Under the pieces are notes generated by a model. The model did no database searches. It had not been told where the DNA came from and saw only the letters and a list, made by a program, of their open reading frames with translations. Below are positions 10,497 through 20,451 of a stretch of 64,000 nt of DNA, in pieces; positions within the stretch are counted from its first letter, which is position 1; each line of letters begins with the position of its first letter. The translations under genes and the position numbers were made by a program. The DNA is from Wolfiporia cocos. Lineage: Eukaryota; Basidiomycota; Agaricomycetes; Polyporales; Phaeolaceae. The DNA lies in contig JACCLO010000008.1 in the NCBI GenBank assembly GCA_029448655.1, positions 1,612,001 to 1,676,000 on the forward strand, read 5' to 3'.

Positions 10497-11209
10497 TGTT
10501 ACGGTTATTTCGAATTTTTCGAACACTGGCGGAACTCACCATTAGGCGAATACGATACAGGGACTTGTTGCGCAACCAACTCCCCTGGCTACTCGTGACT
10601 CGTACTGGGCGCATCCTCAGTTGTATTAGCATATAGGGCACGTTTCACCTTTGGCAGATCCAACTCTGCCCTCGTTTCATGTTTATCATTTATTAGCTGA
10701 CAGATGGCGTTCAACTGCCATCATCATTCCTATCTATCGTCTCAGATATATCAATCCATACTTATCAAACGTTTGGCACTATAGCGTAGATAGTATCGGT
10801 GACATCTGGGATAGACTTGACCCCTAATACCTAACGTAGTATATAACCTCATGTATTTATTGTCGAGGCTCCTCAGCTCGACCTTGTTGTACAAACAAGA
10901 AGTCTTATACTCGTTCTCAAACGTAGGAAACTACGCTCAGTATTTCTCACTCGAGCAACCGAACGACTAAGTCCCCGAAGTACACACTGGCTTCTCGGAC
11001 TTAGGCGAGTCTAATATTCAACTAGACTCGCATTTAAACAGATTATATCCTCTAACGCGTATTGGATATTACACGATCTCCTAGGGACTTCACCTAGGAC
11101 TTGAAGGCATCTAACAAGTATTTGCCTTGCACATGGCAACGTGCCTACGTGCAGAAGAACGATCTATATTCGCGACTCGAATATATGAATGGGTATTCAA
11201 CCTGTAACA
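10497..11209 (+). repeat. LTR1, 3' LTR of element B
   Basis: A 713-bp copy starts TGTTACGG and ends CTGTAACA, preceded by the purine-rich GGAGGGAGCTGA. It differs from A's LTR1 at scattered positions. A TATA-like box and the AGCTCGACCTT motif are retained near 10843 and 10877. The right boundary abuts the K gag fragment. Confidence 0.9.
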
Positions 11210-12241
11210 ACTAGGTCCCTTGGCTCGCCACTGGGGTTTCTTCTTGGGGTCTCCCCGTCTCTTGATGAACTTGTTATAATTGATCTTGTTGATGGACGCT
11301 TGTTTCATCCAGTCAGTGAGGGTTTGGGCCCCCTCCGCCTGGTGGTCCTCCTGGGCCCAGTGGTCCTCCTGGATCTTTTGCACTGCCTGTCGGATTACCG
11401 CTGCCGCCCGGGGGACCTCCGCTCCTGGGGGGACCTCCCCCTCCAGGAACTCCTCCTCCTCCAGGAACTCCTCCTCCGGTGGGGTTTGTTCTGCTAGTAT
11501 TTCCAGATAGTGGATTATTAGTCATCTGAGGGGTATTGGCCATTCCCCCTGTGCCCTGGCTTGTGCTGCTACTTCCCAAAACAGCACTTCTGCCCAGGGT
11601 TGTACTTCCCACACCCATGCTTCCTCCCACGGGGGTGGGGTTCGTTGTCTGTCCTCTGAGTTGTCCATCTAAGTACTAAAGGGCCGTGGATTGCGTGGGA
11701 ACTGCCATGTGCTTTTCCACGTGTGCCACATGCTGTCCGTCGTCCCATAGGGCTCGCGCCACCGACCCGGGAAGTTGGCCAGTGGATTCCCACGCCCAGC
11801 GCCTGCAAGGCGCGCATGCCGGTTGCAAAGGTGTTACAAGTGAAGCGACAACGAGGCCGAGCGTCAGCGAGGTGGAGGAGTGGCTGAGTGGGCAGAGATA
11901 AACAACAACTCCTAAAGTACAAAATTGTGGCGAAGCCACAGGTAATTAAGCTAGTCACCTGTTTGGGATATGACGATGCTCGGTGTCATTAAGTCCACGG
12001 CAGTTCCGAAGTGTTCAAAAGCGGTGCGCGTCTGCTCCCAAGGGTTGTTCGAGGATGGGGGTAGTTGTACCCACGAGGGGACGAGTTTATCTGGAGTTGG
12101 GATGGTGAGATATCCTCCTTTCGTGAAAAATCCAGTGGGGGGATCTCTCCATTCGTGTTTCTCTTTGTAGTAGATGTGTCTGTATATTTCGGGGAGCAGG
12201 TGGATCAACCGGTTCGGGAGATCCGGGTCAAAGCATTGCAT
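11210..12241 (-). pseudogene. gag: Gag N-terminal fragment, element K, interrupted by a Helitron
   Basis: Reads from an ATG at 12241. The first 95 residues (LPNRLIHLLPEIYR, then EWRDPPTGFF and WVQLPPSSNNPWEQTRTAFEHFG) resemble the gag start at 55137-55623 (RLIELLPEDIQGVYR, WVQVYPSAGTTAWEITREVFERFG). After removal of the Helitron the frame continues into a Ser/Thr then Gly/Pro-rich linker. Near 11400 the sensible reading switches phase to a helical stretch (AAAVIRQAVQKIQED, then TLTDWMKQ), which indicates a frameshift. LTR1 of element B cuts it at 11210. It is the oldest layer in this part of the nest. Confidence 0.7.
11668..11954 (+). mobile_element. Non-autonomous Helitron, 287 bp
   Basis: Starts TCTAAGTACTA and ends with a hairpin (GTGGC-GAA-GCCAC) followed, about ten bases later, by the terminal CTAG. 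It sits exactly between a host A (11667) and T (11955) without a target duplication. These are the Helitron hallmarks: 5' TC, 3' hairpin plus CTRR, insertion between A and T. Cutting it out restores the K gag frame without gain or loss of a base (the codons spanning the junction read G-D-G-Q). It has no coding capacity, so it would depend on a Rep/helicase encoded elsewhere. Confidence 0.72.
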
Positions 12242-12274
12242 GGACTTGCACTTTTGATAAGTGAGTCTGTTAAG

Positions 12275-12285
12275 AGCTCGACCTT
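12275..12285 (-). promoter_or_regulatory. Primer-binding 11-mer of element K
   Basis: The plus-strand text AGCTCGACCTT lies one base from the putative LTR start TGTTACAG at 12287. Read on the element's strand it is AAGGTCGAGCT just inside the 5' LTR, identical to the site of fragment J. This links K to the LTR1 group. I did not find the complementary copy inside K's own putative LTR. Confidence 0.5.
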
Positions 12286-12286
12286 C

Positions 12287-12741
12287 TGTTACAGATCGAA
12301 TATCCATTCAGCTGAAATAACTAAGTCGAGTTACTCAGCGTATCGAGTAGCGCACTACTTGTCAGACTCGGCAGAGTCGAGCGTCGATATACTAGCTGCA
12401 GGCTTAATTGCTCAAGCCTTTGAGATCGAGTATACGGGGTCATAGTGTCCTTGGTACTGCTACCACTCAGTCCATAAGGTTAGTACGCTACGATAACTAA
12501 GCTGAAACGTTGCGGTTGAGCACAACAGTGGCTGAAACGCAGAAGTACTGTGGTTAGACACTAGCCATCCGCTAGAACCTGATACGCTATGAGACTATGG
12601 GCACAGGGCTGTTGTATGTGAAACGAGGGTCGCTGGTTGAACAGGGAACCCCAGAAGTAAGTGCACGGCGATGCGGTTGAACGCTAAGTCCTCTTCTCCA
12701 GTGAGGCGTCAAAGATATACGAAATCGTATGGACAGTAACA
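12287..12741 (-). repeat. LTR8, putative 5' LTR of element K
   Basis: The left boundary TGTTACAG is supported by the adjacent primer-binding 11-mer and gag start, as in fragment J. The other end is a guess at CAGTAACA (12741), which would give a 455-bp LTR with TGTTAC/GTAACA ends. No second copy in the window allows a check, and the target duplication partner is not visible. Confidence 0.35.
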
Positions 12742-13453
12742 CTCCCTGCGCTGTGCCATGGGATTTTGTAACGTAAATAGCCTGTACTGTAGATACCTGC
12801 CAAAAAATTCAGGAGGCTTTGAGGGACCACATTTGTGGACACAGGATTACAAGCTCAGCAACAGGTTGGGCGGACTCACAATTCAATATGATCTTACTCT
12901 ATTAGTTATCATCCTTAAGTGACAATTGACATCAGTGGCGAAGCCGCGGGTAATCAAGCTCGTGGCGTTTGAGCGGCGTTGCAACTGGATTTTGGATGAC
13001 AACGGGTTACGACGTGAAAGATAACATTACAACGGGATTTCGAAGTTTACGACATATGACTTGGGTCTATCTTATGTTCATTTGACAAATTCAGAACCCA
13101 CTACTATCATAGCGGGAATTGCCATGAAGATCTCTGTTTCGTTATTGCATGACGTGCCACTAATATACTCGTACCCGGAAGAAACAGAGGAGACTCAAGG
13201 GGATAGAGTAGGAGAAAAACTGTTCCGTCAATGCTAATAGGCTCGAAGCAGTGACGAAGGGATGATGAGAGCGAGACAAAAGAGGAAGCCAAGGAAGTTT
13301 GGAGTGAGAATAGCAAAGAGAGGGCAATCGACAAGATATTGCAGGCTCGACAGCTTCTAAATCCTACCCGTTGATGATTTCAGGATCCGTTGCTGCCGAC
13401 CTTCACCGCCCTGCTCCTGATGTTCCCTCGAAATCGATCGCCCAGTCGAACTC
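12742..13453. other. About 710 bases without a recognised gene
   Basis: Probably old repeat plus the 3' flank of the Crinkler-like gene. At 12935-12963 a stretch resembles the 3' end of the Helitron (GTGGCGAAGCCGC, then GGGTAATCAAGCTCG). It has a weakened hairpin and CTCG instead of CTRR. A short frame at 13107-13334 (minus) has no recognisable feature. Confidence 0.4.
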
Positions 13454-16400
13454 CTAATCTGGTCCTATCTGAAGATCCTGTTTGATAATTTCCTCGAATT
13501 CCGGATCCTTCAGCCAGCTATAAGTGTCCTCCCTTCTCGTCGTCCACATTGGTTTGAGCCTTTGTACCGACTTCAAACTTGCGGAATTGTGGCGCGCATG
13601 TTCACTATAGAGATTCCGACTACCGAGCAGAGCGGCGTACGAGTTGGACGCTTCAGCCGTAACAATTGGGTATTGATCCGGGGAACAGCCCTTGATATCA
13701 ATGAAATAGCGGGGATGCTGTGCATATTTCTTTGCTGCACGTTGGGGATTCATTCGGGGTTCAACGCAAGAATCGGATTTCGGACGACTGCCGAGCTGCA
13801 TGAGTAGACCGATATATGGCCGGTCGTCTTTCGAAGTTCGCGGGAAAAATCCCCTGCCACCGTTCATCTTCTCCTCCTTGATCGTCACTGCTGAGTCGCT
13901 CCGCTTGTTCTTGCATTGGATCAATAGACCCGTCATCGCATTCTCACACAGCTTGTCCTTCGAGTTGAGGAGCACAGGAATGATGCAATCGATTACGTCT
14001 TGATTAGGGGCGCACTGCATGGCCGCTCCTCGGGCGAGAGCTGCCCACGCACCATAGGAGTTCGAGACGGACATGTCTTCGTTCCTCACGAAATGGGTAA
14101 AATGAACAACCGCATCTTTGAAAGCGACCTCGAAGGTCTTCGTGGGCGACGGTATGTTCTCAGGAACCTTATTCTTGACCTCCTCCAGCTTTGTAGCACC
14201 GAGTAGAGCTTCTATAAATGCGAAGAGGCTAACAGGCTTAGAGACAGATAGCCCGTCGCCGACCCCGTATTCCTTCTTAGCTGCTGCATCGAATGCCTCT
14301 GTCAAGAGTATGCGCATAATCAGCTCTCCTCTGTTCCCTCTCTCGAGAAGGCCACAATTCACGGCTGAAGCAATTATCGATATTGCCGATTTCTTGAGCC
14401 GAGCCATGGCGCGAAAAGCCGCTTCCGCAAGAATGGGCTCCGAGGGGTATCCTGACCAAAGATATTCGCGGTGTTTGGGAACACTGTATGCGATTCGCAT
14501 GTTTGACGTGACCATATCTACCGTCGTCGTGCGTGCCATCTCTTGGGTTATATTGAAGTCCAGCAACAGCCTAACAGAAAGGATAGCAAGCCTCGCACGG
14601 TCAAGATCGGTGCTTGTGGTGGAGATTTGGTCGCTGAAGTCATTGGTGCCTGTGAGTTTGGCCATGGCAAGAGCGATCAGGCTTTCGCGAACTCCGTCAT
14701 CTCCATTTTCATAGAGAGTTGCCCACCTAGTGAATCCAGCTCGTTAAGATATCAAAATGGGTTCAAATGAATGGAAGCTTACAGAGGACGGCCGAATCGA
14801 CTTATGAAAGACAGCTGACACGTGTCCTCCAGTGTACATTGGCCAGCCTCTATGAGATGCTTTCGGTTAAGCAAACAGTCGAAGGGTAACTCCGTATATG
14901 GAGCTTGTAGCGAGTTGTATTCCACCTGATGCAGGCGCATTGAAGCATGCATAGCAAGGGAGGCTGCGAGTTCGTGTAGACTGGAGTTGGTCGATAGAGT
15001 GACAGCGAATAGGGTTAGGTGACGTATGCGGTTCAATGCGGATAGCAGTGCGTCATATCGCGAACGGGGACGATTCTGTGTGTCGTCCTGCGCTGCAGAC
15101 TCCTCTTGTGTCTGCAACATGGACTTCGCTAGTGTTTGCGCTTCATCGAAATAGACTACAAGATCTAGCGAGGTCTGACCATCGTTTCCGTCCAGAGTTT
15201 GGCGAGGAGTCAGTGTCTTGAGATAATCTATGAGGGAAGAACCTGTGGCCACTGTGTCCAGGGCTTGGCGCTTGATCTCATCGGCAGTAGCGTGTGGAAT
15301 GTACTATGTATACGCGAGTCAGGGTTACAGCAAGGAATGTCGAAACGATGAACGCACAGTAATCCGCTTTATCACGGACTCATACAAAGACGCCCTATTA
15401 GTTGTAAGGTAATCCCACCAAACCCTCGCGAGATCACATTCGTCCGTGTACTGATCCTTCGTAAGTTCCTTCATGACCTCTTCCACGCGGGAAAACAGAT
15501 GCTCGAAGAATATGAGATATCGCAGCAGCACATCTTCATAATAAGCGGCGTCGTTCTTGAGCAGGAAGCTGACGACCTCTGTATCAGCCGGAGGGTATGG
15601 AAGGCCTGTACGGCCTTTGGTCGCAGCTCTTTCTGAGAGGGTGAATTTACTCACCGCTCTTGTCATTCGGCTGCCTGATACAAAAGGGAATGGTGAAGAT
15701 TAGTTTGGCCATTTCGTCAACCGTACGTGATTTGCCAGTGCCTGAGCTTTGAATGATGGGTAAAGTATTTGCATAAACATATGGCTCTTGACCCTTGGGC
15801 CTGCACTCCGAATTCATCGTGCGGATTTCGTTCAGCAGCAATTCGTGCGAAGCGCCCGCGTATTCTTGTTTCCATGCTTTCGCGACAGCTAATGGCATGT
15901 CAGCTGGCATGCTGCAGCGGCACAGACATCATTTCATCTCACCTACACCTGTTAAAATAGGTCACGCGTCAGCGTCGGCTGTGAACTCAAAAGTTATGAT
16001 ACTTACCCTGTTCAGCCCTCAGCTTGTGAGGTACGGTTTGTTTTTTTGGTTTTTTGGTCACTTCGATGTGGAGATCACCTGGTTTGGGGTGCAGAGACGA
16101 GCGGTGAAAAACAATGCACCACACTGCTCATTTGGACGCACATTGCTCGCGGAGCTTCTGGAAAGACCACGTCTCCTTACAATCTAGGAAAACGTCCCTC
16201 AGATGTGGGTGCTTCTCCCAAGCCTCGCTCCAGGTCCCTGCTGCGATTAAAGGAGATTTGGTGTTCTCGTAGGCGTCGACTGATTTTGAGAGGACATGTA
16301 GAAATAGGTCACGTTCATCATCAGGATCAAGTTGCCCATCCCATCTGCTACGCTTAATGTGCTCATCAAGCGTCTGATGAGCCTCAGGTGTGAGTATGGA

Positions 16401-17092
16401 ATGATTCTGTGAGCCTGCCGACGCTCTTGAACGATCGGAGTGGTTTGATTCTGGTCCAGTGACGATGAGCCCCAATTCGAGCGACCACGCCATGATCATG
16501 GCGAACGCGAGGCTCACCGCCGCTAACTGTCCTCGGTCGATCGCCACTAACCAATTTCGGCGAACCGCCGGTTCCTATCTTCGGCCGCTTCGGGTCCTCT
16601 GGCTTGTCTTCCGTGCTGTGCCGTTTCCGAGCTGAGACGTCGTCATTACTACGACGAGATGTGAAGAAAGAGCAAAACTCACAGGGCATATTGAGCTGCA
16701 CGATAATATCCACCAGTTCGACTTGGCCCTCGTTCCCAAAGGAAGCCATCTTTGTCATATCCAGCTGTGTCGCGATAGCATCGAGGCCCGGCTTCTGCAG
16801 CTCCTTCAATCTGTCCATCAGGATATCCCATGCCTTTCGCCCTGCCCCGTCCTCCTTGGGAAGAGGCTCTTTGGGCTGTGGAAGCTGTAAGAGTCGTCAA
16901 AACGCAGCAGAGATCATGGCTACATACCTTCCAGAGAATAATGTTCGATGCATCGACTTGTGGCCGCCTCTCATCGCCGATAGCCCTCGCAAGGGCAGTA
17001 CACGAACGAGCATTGCGGTCGATGAAGACAGATAAAACCGGCTTGGGATCAGGGTCATAAAGGAGATAAGATATTTCGAGCATATCAGACAT
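13454..17092 (-). CDS. Crinkler-like protein: ubiquitin-like header, P-loop NTPase, putative nuclease domain
   Basis: Multi-exon host gene. The first exon from ATG 17092 encodes a Crinkler-type header ending in IILWK. Later exons encode a linker, then a Walker A motif (QSSGTGKS, exon about 15647-15910) and Walker B (LDLVVYFDEAQ, exon 14783-15303). The last exon (13454-14726) contains D...QCKNK spacing like a PD-(D/E)XK nuclease (VIDCIIPVLL, then LLIQCKNK) and ends GPD. Introns 15304-15357 (54 nt) and 14727-14782 (56 nt) have GT-AG ends and join frames exactly. A 22-nt GT-AG gap near 15650 also joins frames. Exons between 16925 and 15910 are uncertain, and a frame break there is possible. Crinkler-like proteins with NTPase and nuclease domains are known in fungi and oomycetes. 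Role here is inferred only. Confidence 0.7.
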
Positions 17093-17610
17093 GATGGAGC
17101 GAGTGAGACCTTGAGCGCCTATGCATGTGGCGTCCTTGTTCGTGTTCGAGTTACGGGTGCCAACACTCTTGGCTCGTTACTTATGAAGAAATCTGGACGG
17201 AGTCATACTGTAACCTGCTCACCCCTACGTTCATCACCTTTCGGAGGATAGGTCTTCTGCGGTTCCAGCAAGGCTGAAATCTGCTCCGAGTGAATGCAAT
17301 CCTCGCACCAAAAATTGGGACGTAACTCACGTGCATTCGCTCACGTGCAGTCTCCCGACGCGTCGCGCGCAACTCTAGCCTAGTTCTAAGCTCTAGCGAG
17401 AACTTGAAGATGTTTGTAGATAGTATATTTCTCACGATCTATACTGCATTCATATTGTAAACAAACAAGCAACTAAAACAAGCAACTATAACTGTTGCGC
17501 CGAGATCAAGAAAAGTACATCACGTGACCCTAGAGGACAATTTCCTGCTCACCGGCTGCCTCAGCCCGTGTATGAACCTGTGCTTTCGACACGACACTGT
17601 TATTCAGATG

Positions 17611-18046
17611 GAAGACTCTCCTGGGGACTCTACTGTCGATCAAAACTCCGAACGAAAATGTCAGCGCTGTCGCAAGCAGAAGCTCGTTGCGGAGTTTCCT
17701 TTAAAGAAGCGCAATAACTCTAATGGCCAGGAGCAAAGTATGACCTGCCAAGTATGCACATTGGCCAAATTAGCCAACAAGCAAAAGCATAAGATGTACC
17801 TACTCCCAAGCTCCGTGACAGTAGCGCTTTGCCAGTTGGAGGGCTTTCTTGGCATGCTCGGCAAACAGTGAGGTGTGATGGATTTCGAAGCACGCCTGAT
17901 GATCGAGCCGCTGCGCCGTGAGACAATGAAGATATCTGATTATACGGTGTACTACCACTCCTTTACCCACCACTTTGAACTCGGTTTTTCGTTGATTGGC
18001 CAATGCACTGTCCTCCAAAGTAATGAGTGGGATATATCAACGAACG
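17611..18046 (+). pseudogene. Small zinc-binding CxxC-CxxC protein, 5' fragment
   Basis: An ATG at about 17608-17611 opens a frame with CQRCRKQK, a 20-residue basic stretch, then CQVC (C-X2-C...C-X2-C), a small zinc-binding pattern common in fungal repeat-family proteins. A likely intron begins GTACCT after KHKM and ends ACAG near 17820. The frame then meets an in-frame TGA at 17869-17871 but continues sensibly beyond it (VMDFEARLMIEPL, then FSLIGQC), suggesting a single nonsense change. Solo LTR5 enters at 18047, and across it the duplicated GAACG is followed by a stop. Function unknown; fragment or degraded gene. Confidence 0.4.
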
Positions 18047-19135
18047 TGTCACAGATTTATCTGGGGCTTACAGCATTTTTCCTACGATTATAGCAATTTA
18101 TCCGGGATTTATACGTCTAACTACACGTTATCTACGGGTTAACTCCCATCGCCATACGACAAGCTCTTAACTGGGCTTATCACCACATGACCAGCTTACA
18201 TAACGCTACGGCACCTTCCGGTCCAATAGCAACACTACAGCTACGTCATACAGGTCTCGCCCGTCAGAGCAAGACCAGCCACGTCATAGATCCTAGATCA
18301 TAATGATAGGCCGAGCGCGGCACGCTCGCATAATAATGTCCACATGTACAAACAGTGCCTCGCGGCCTTGTACTATTGGGTCGGCCTTCACGGCTTCCCA
18401 CCACCATAAGATCCTTGATCACAATGGCATCTCAGGCGCGCCACGCCTTCGCATAATAATGGCAACACGACCATACAGCACTATAATAGCATCAAGGCTA
18501 TATCGCTATAGGTCACGGCCTTCTCGGCCTCCCACGGACTCGGCGTTCTCCAAGTCCCGGGCTTCTGCCATCACGGCGTTGCCCAAACACCGGACCTCGC
18601 CTCACGGCTAAGTCCAACACATGCCCCGGTAACCATCCGGACCGGGCTGTAACACATGCCACGGTACTTCCCGTCCAATGGCATAACGACCTCGGCACCT
18701 CGCCTTGGTCATCCAACGAAGCACGGCCAATCGCCATTATACCTCTCGGTATCCGGCAACCGGCTTCCCCTATACCCGGGCTGCGCCCGCGTTATCACAA
18801 CAATAAAGACATAATCCCTCTCATATGATTGGTTCGGCCATTAGGGCCTTGCCACGGCCATTCTATGTAGAGTCCATAAACAGTAGATAAGATAAGCTTC
18901 GCCACTTGGCAAAGCCACACAACCCGGAAAGGTAACAGCTAGCTAGTAGCACGTGACCTTCCCATAAACATGTATATAACTAGGGGCTTGACGCCCTATA
19001 ACTCTAGTTCTATTATTCTCGGCTTGCGCCGTAGAATAACCTCTCACATCCTGCTGCGCTGGTATTGCCTCCTCTCTAAGTCGCCTTATCTCAACAATAT
19101 AGGCACTTGGTGAGTCCCACAGGCGTACTGTGTCA
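18047..19135 (+). mobile_element. Solo LTR5, 1089 bp
   Basis: Starts TGTCACAGATTTATCTGGGG and ends ACTGTGTCA, flanked by GAACG at 18042-18046 and 19136-19140. The internal sequence matches the copy at 61241-62403 and the inverted, shorter copy at 7570-8407. A TATA-like CATGTATATAACTAGG lies near 18970. It has no internal region, so it is a solo LTR. Confidence 0.94.
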
Positions 19136-19140
19136 GAACG

Positions 19141-19320
19141 TATGAGGTATACATATTAAAATTATCTGAGGCATTGCTGGTGAACGTGTGAAGTATTAAG
19201 TAAAACATGTCAAAGTAACAGAATGTCACGAAAACCACGAGTCCTTCACCCAGCATGACTACACCTCAATTTGGAAACTCCGAGTCCCAACTGCGTGCGC
19301 TCAAGCACTCATTTATCACC
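19141..19320. other. 180 bases of unclassified flank
   Basis: No reading frame or repeat recognised. It separates the GAACG duplication of solo LTR5 from LTR2 of element D, and its last five bases (TCACC) would be the left target duplication of D. Confidence 0.5.
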
Positions 19321-19690
19321 TGTCACAAGCCGATTTTCTCCAACTTGCTTGCGACTAGAGACAACCCTTATCTTATTTAAGCGCCCGCCTATACATCACG
19401 TGCAAGGACCCCGAACACCCCACACGTGCCTACACAGACCCGGACACCCTTGATGTGGCTCTACACCTACGATAGGGTTTACCATACTCTGAACGGTCTA
19501 TCAACTTACGTAATACTGTATAGTAGCCAAACATGTACAAACAGCCTACGAGCATATATACCAGCCAGACGAGCAGGGAGCACCCCAGACTCGTCTTGGC
19601 CTTTGTTGCCTTGAGTAGCCTCAGACTAGGAATGAGCTTCCACGCGAGTAATATTCCCCTGAGTAGTTGCTTGAGATAGCGCTTGTGTCA
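19321..19690 (+). repeat. LTR2, 5' LTR of element D
   Basis: A 370-bp LTR starts TGTCACAAGC and ends GCTTGTGTCA. It matches the 361-bp LTR2 at 56168-56528 (minus). A TATA box lies at 19555-19560. AGACTCGTCTT follows 32 nt later at 19587-19597 and pairs at 10 of 11 positions with AAGACAAGTCT at 19692-19702, just inside the LTR. Confidence 0.92.
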
Positions 19691-19691
19691 T

Positions 19692-19702
19692 AAGACAAGT
19701 CT
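19692..19702 (+). promoter_or_regulatory. Primer-binding site of element D (self-priming type)
   Basis: AAGACAAGTCT begins one base after the 5' LTR. It does not start with TGG, so it is not a standard tRNA-CCA site. Its reverse complement differs at one position from AGACTCGTCTT at the predicted transcript start inside LTR2. Family 3 has a similar-looking site (AGAACAAATCT, with TA between it and the LTR). Confidence 0.55.
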
Positions 19703-20451
19703 CCACCCCGATCTGAGTTCATTCCAGATCAACCCCGGCGCACTAGGGGTAAAGTGCATTGTTTCTTCGCCCTCGAGTTGACTTTGGTCGATTCGGGTGT
19801 TAAACTCTTATCCTCCCGTATCCCAGGGACAAGGGACTGGGTTCTGGGGGAATACAGTTGTGAACAGCGTGTAGGGGACCTCTCCTACCGTTGCTTCTAA
19901 GCTACTGGGCCACCGTCGTGCAACGCGGCGTAAAGGCTTTGGGTTTCATCCCCACCGTAGTAGTTGTGTACCCGACGCGAAATAATCAAAGGCGTTAAGG
20001 GGCCCTACGGCAGATTACAGAGGCACTGGGCACCTATTTACGCGCATTACAGCGCCGACTATACGCGCATTACCGCCCCCCCCCGCTACTATACAACCCA
20101 GCGCCCCACCAGGCGGCTGAAGAGGCGCAACACAGCTTGTCCATACGGCCACTTGGCCCAATACGATAGTTTTAGACCCTCCATCCCAAGGGTTTAGATC
20201 CCGTGCCACCGGTATCCCGAATTAGCTCCGGGGCTGGACGGGGTTCCGGAGGCAGAGATTACTTGCCGGCCTTGGGCTGAAAACCCCTGGCGTTTCTTGG
20301 CGCACCTCCGAAAAGAGGTGGTCTCTGAATAGAGTGGAGAGGCAGTTTCTAGTTACCACCCCGATCGCAGCTATAGGCTGATCCACAGTGGGCGGGTAGC
20401 GCTGTCTTTCGCGACTCTACATTCCATACTATACATCTTCATTACGCTACA
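19703..20451 (+). other. Leader of element D
   Basis: About 750 bases of untranslated leader between the primer-binding site and the gag ATG at 20452. Several short upstream ATGs are present. No accessory gene was recognised. The GC-rich stretches near 20030-20110 and 20215-20300 could fold, but I could not test this. Confidence 0.5.

Larger units (their letters stand above)
7206..11209 (+). mobile_element. Element B: family 1 element, 3' half, host of element A
   Basis: B resumes immediately after A's 3' LTR at the integrase GYVPRG region and runs to its own 3' LTR (10497-11209). Its 5' part lies left of the window beyond A. It is interrupted by a solo LTR5 (7570-8407) and a solo LTR1 (8957-9663), both with target duplications, and carries a nonsense codon in the chromodomain. 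B is inserted into the gag of minus-strand fragment K. The first bases after its LTR are ACTAG, whose partner is outside the window. Confidence 0.9.

Noticed and set aside
11313..11630. Glycine/proline-rich minus-strand frame that resembles a collagen-like protein
   Set aside because: It is the linker of K gag in its normal phase; removal of the Helitron joins it to the gag N-terminus, and no independent gene is needed.
11569..11958. Minus-strand frame of 129 codons ending near the Helitron
   Set aside because: It runs through the Helitron and into gag out of phase; composition and boundaries do not support a gene.
13107..13334. Short hydrophobic frame that could be read as a signal-peptide protein
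   Set aside because: Low-complexity Ser/Leu composition, no homologous copy or neighbouring support.
19691..19720. tRNA-type primer-binding site in element D
   Set aside because: The site does not begin with TGG and does not look complementary to a tRNA 3' end; complementarity to the LTR itself explains it better.
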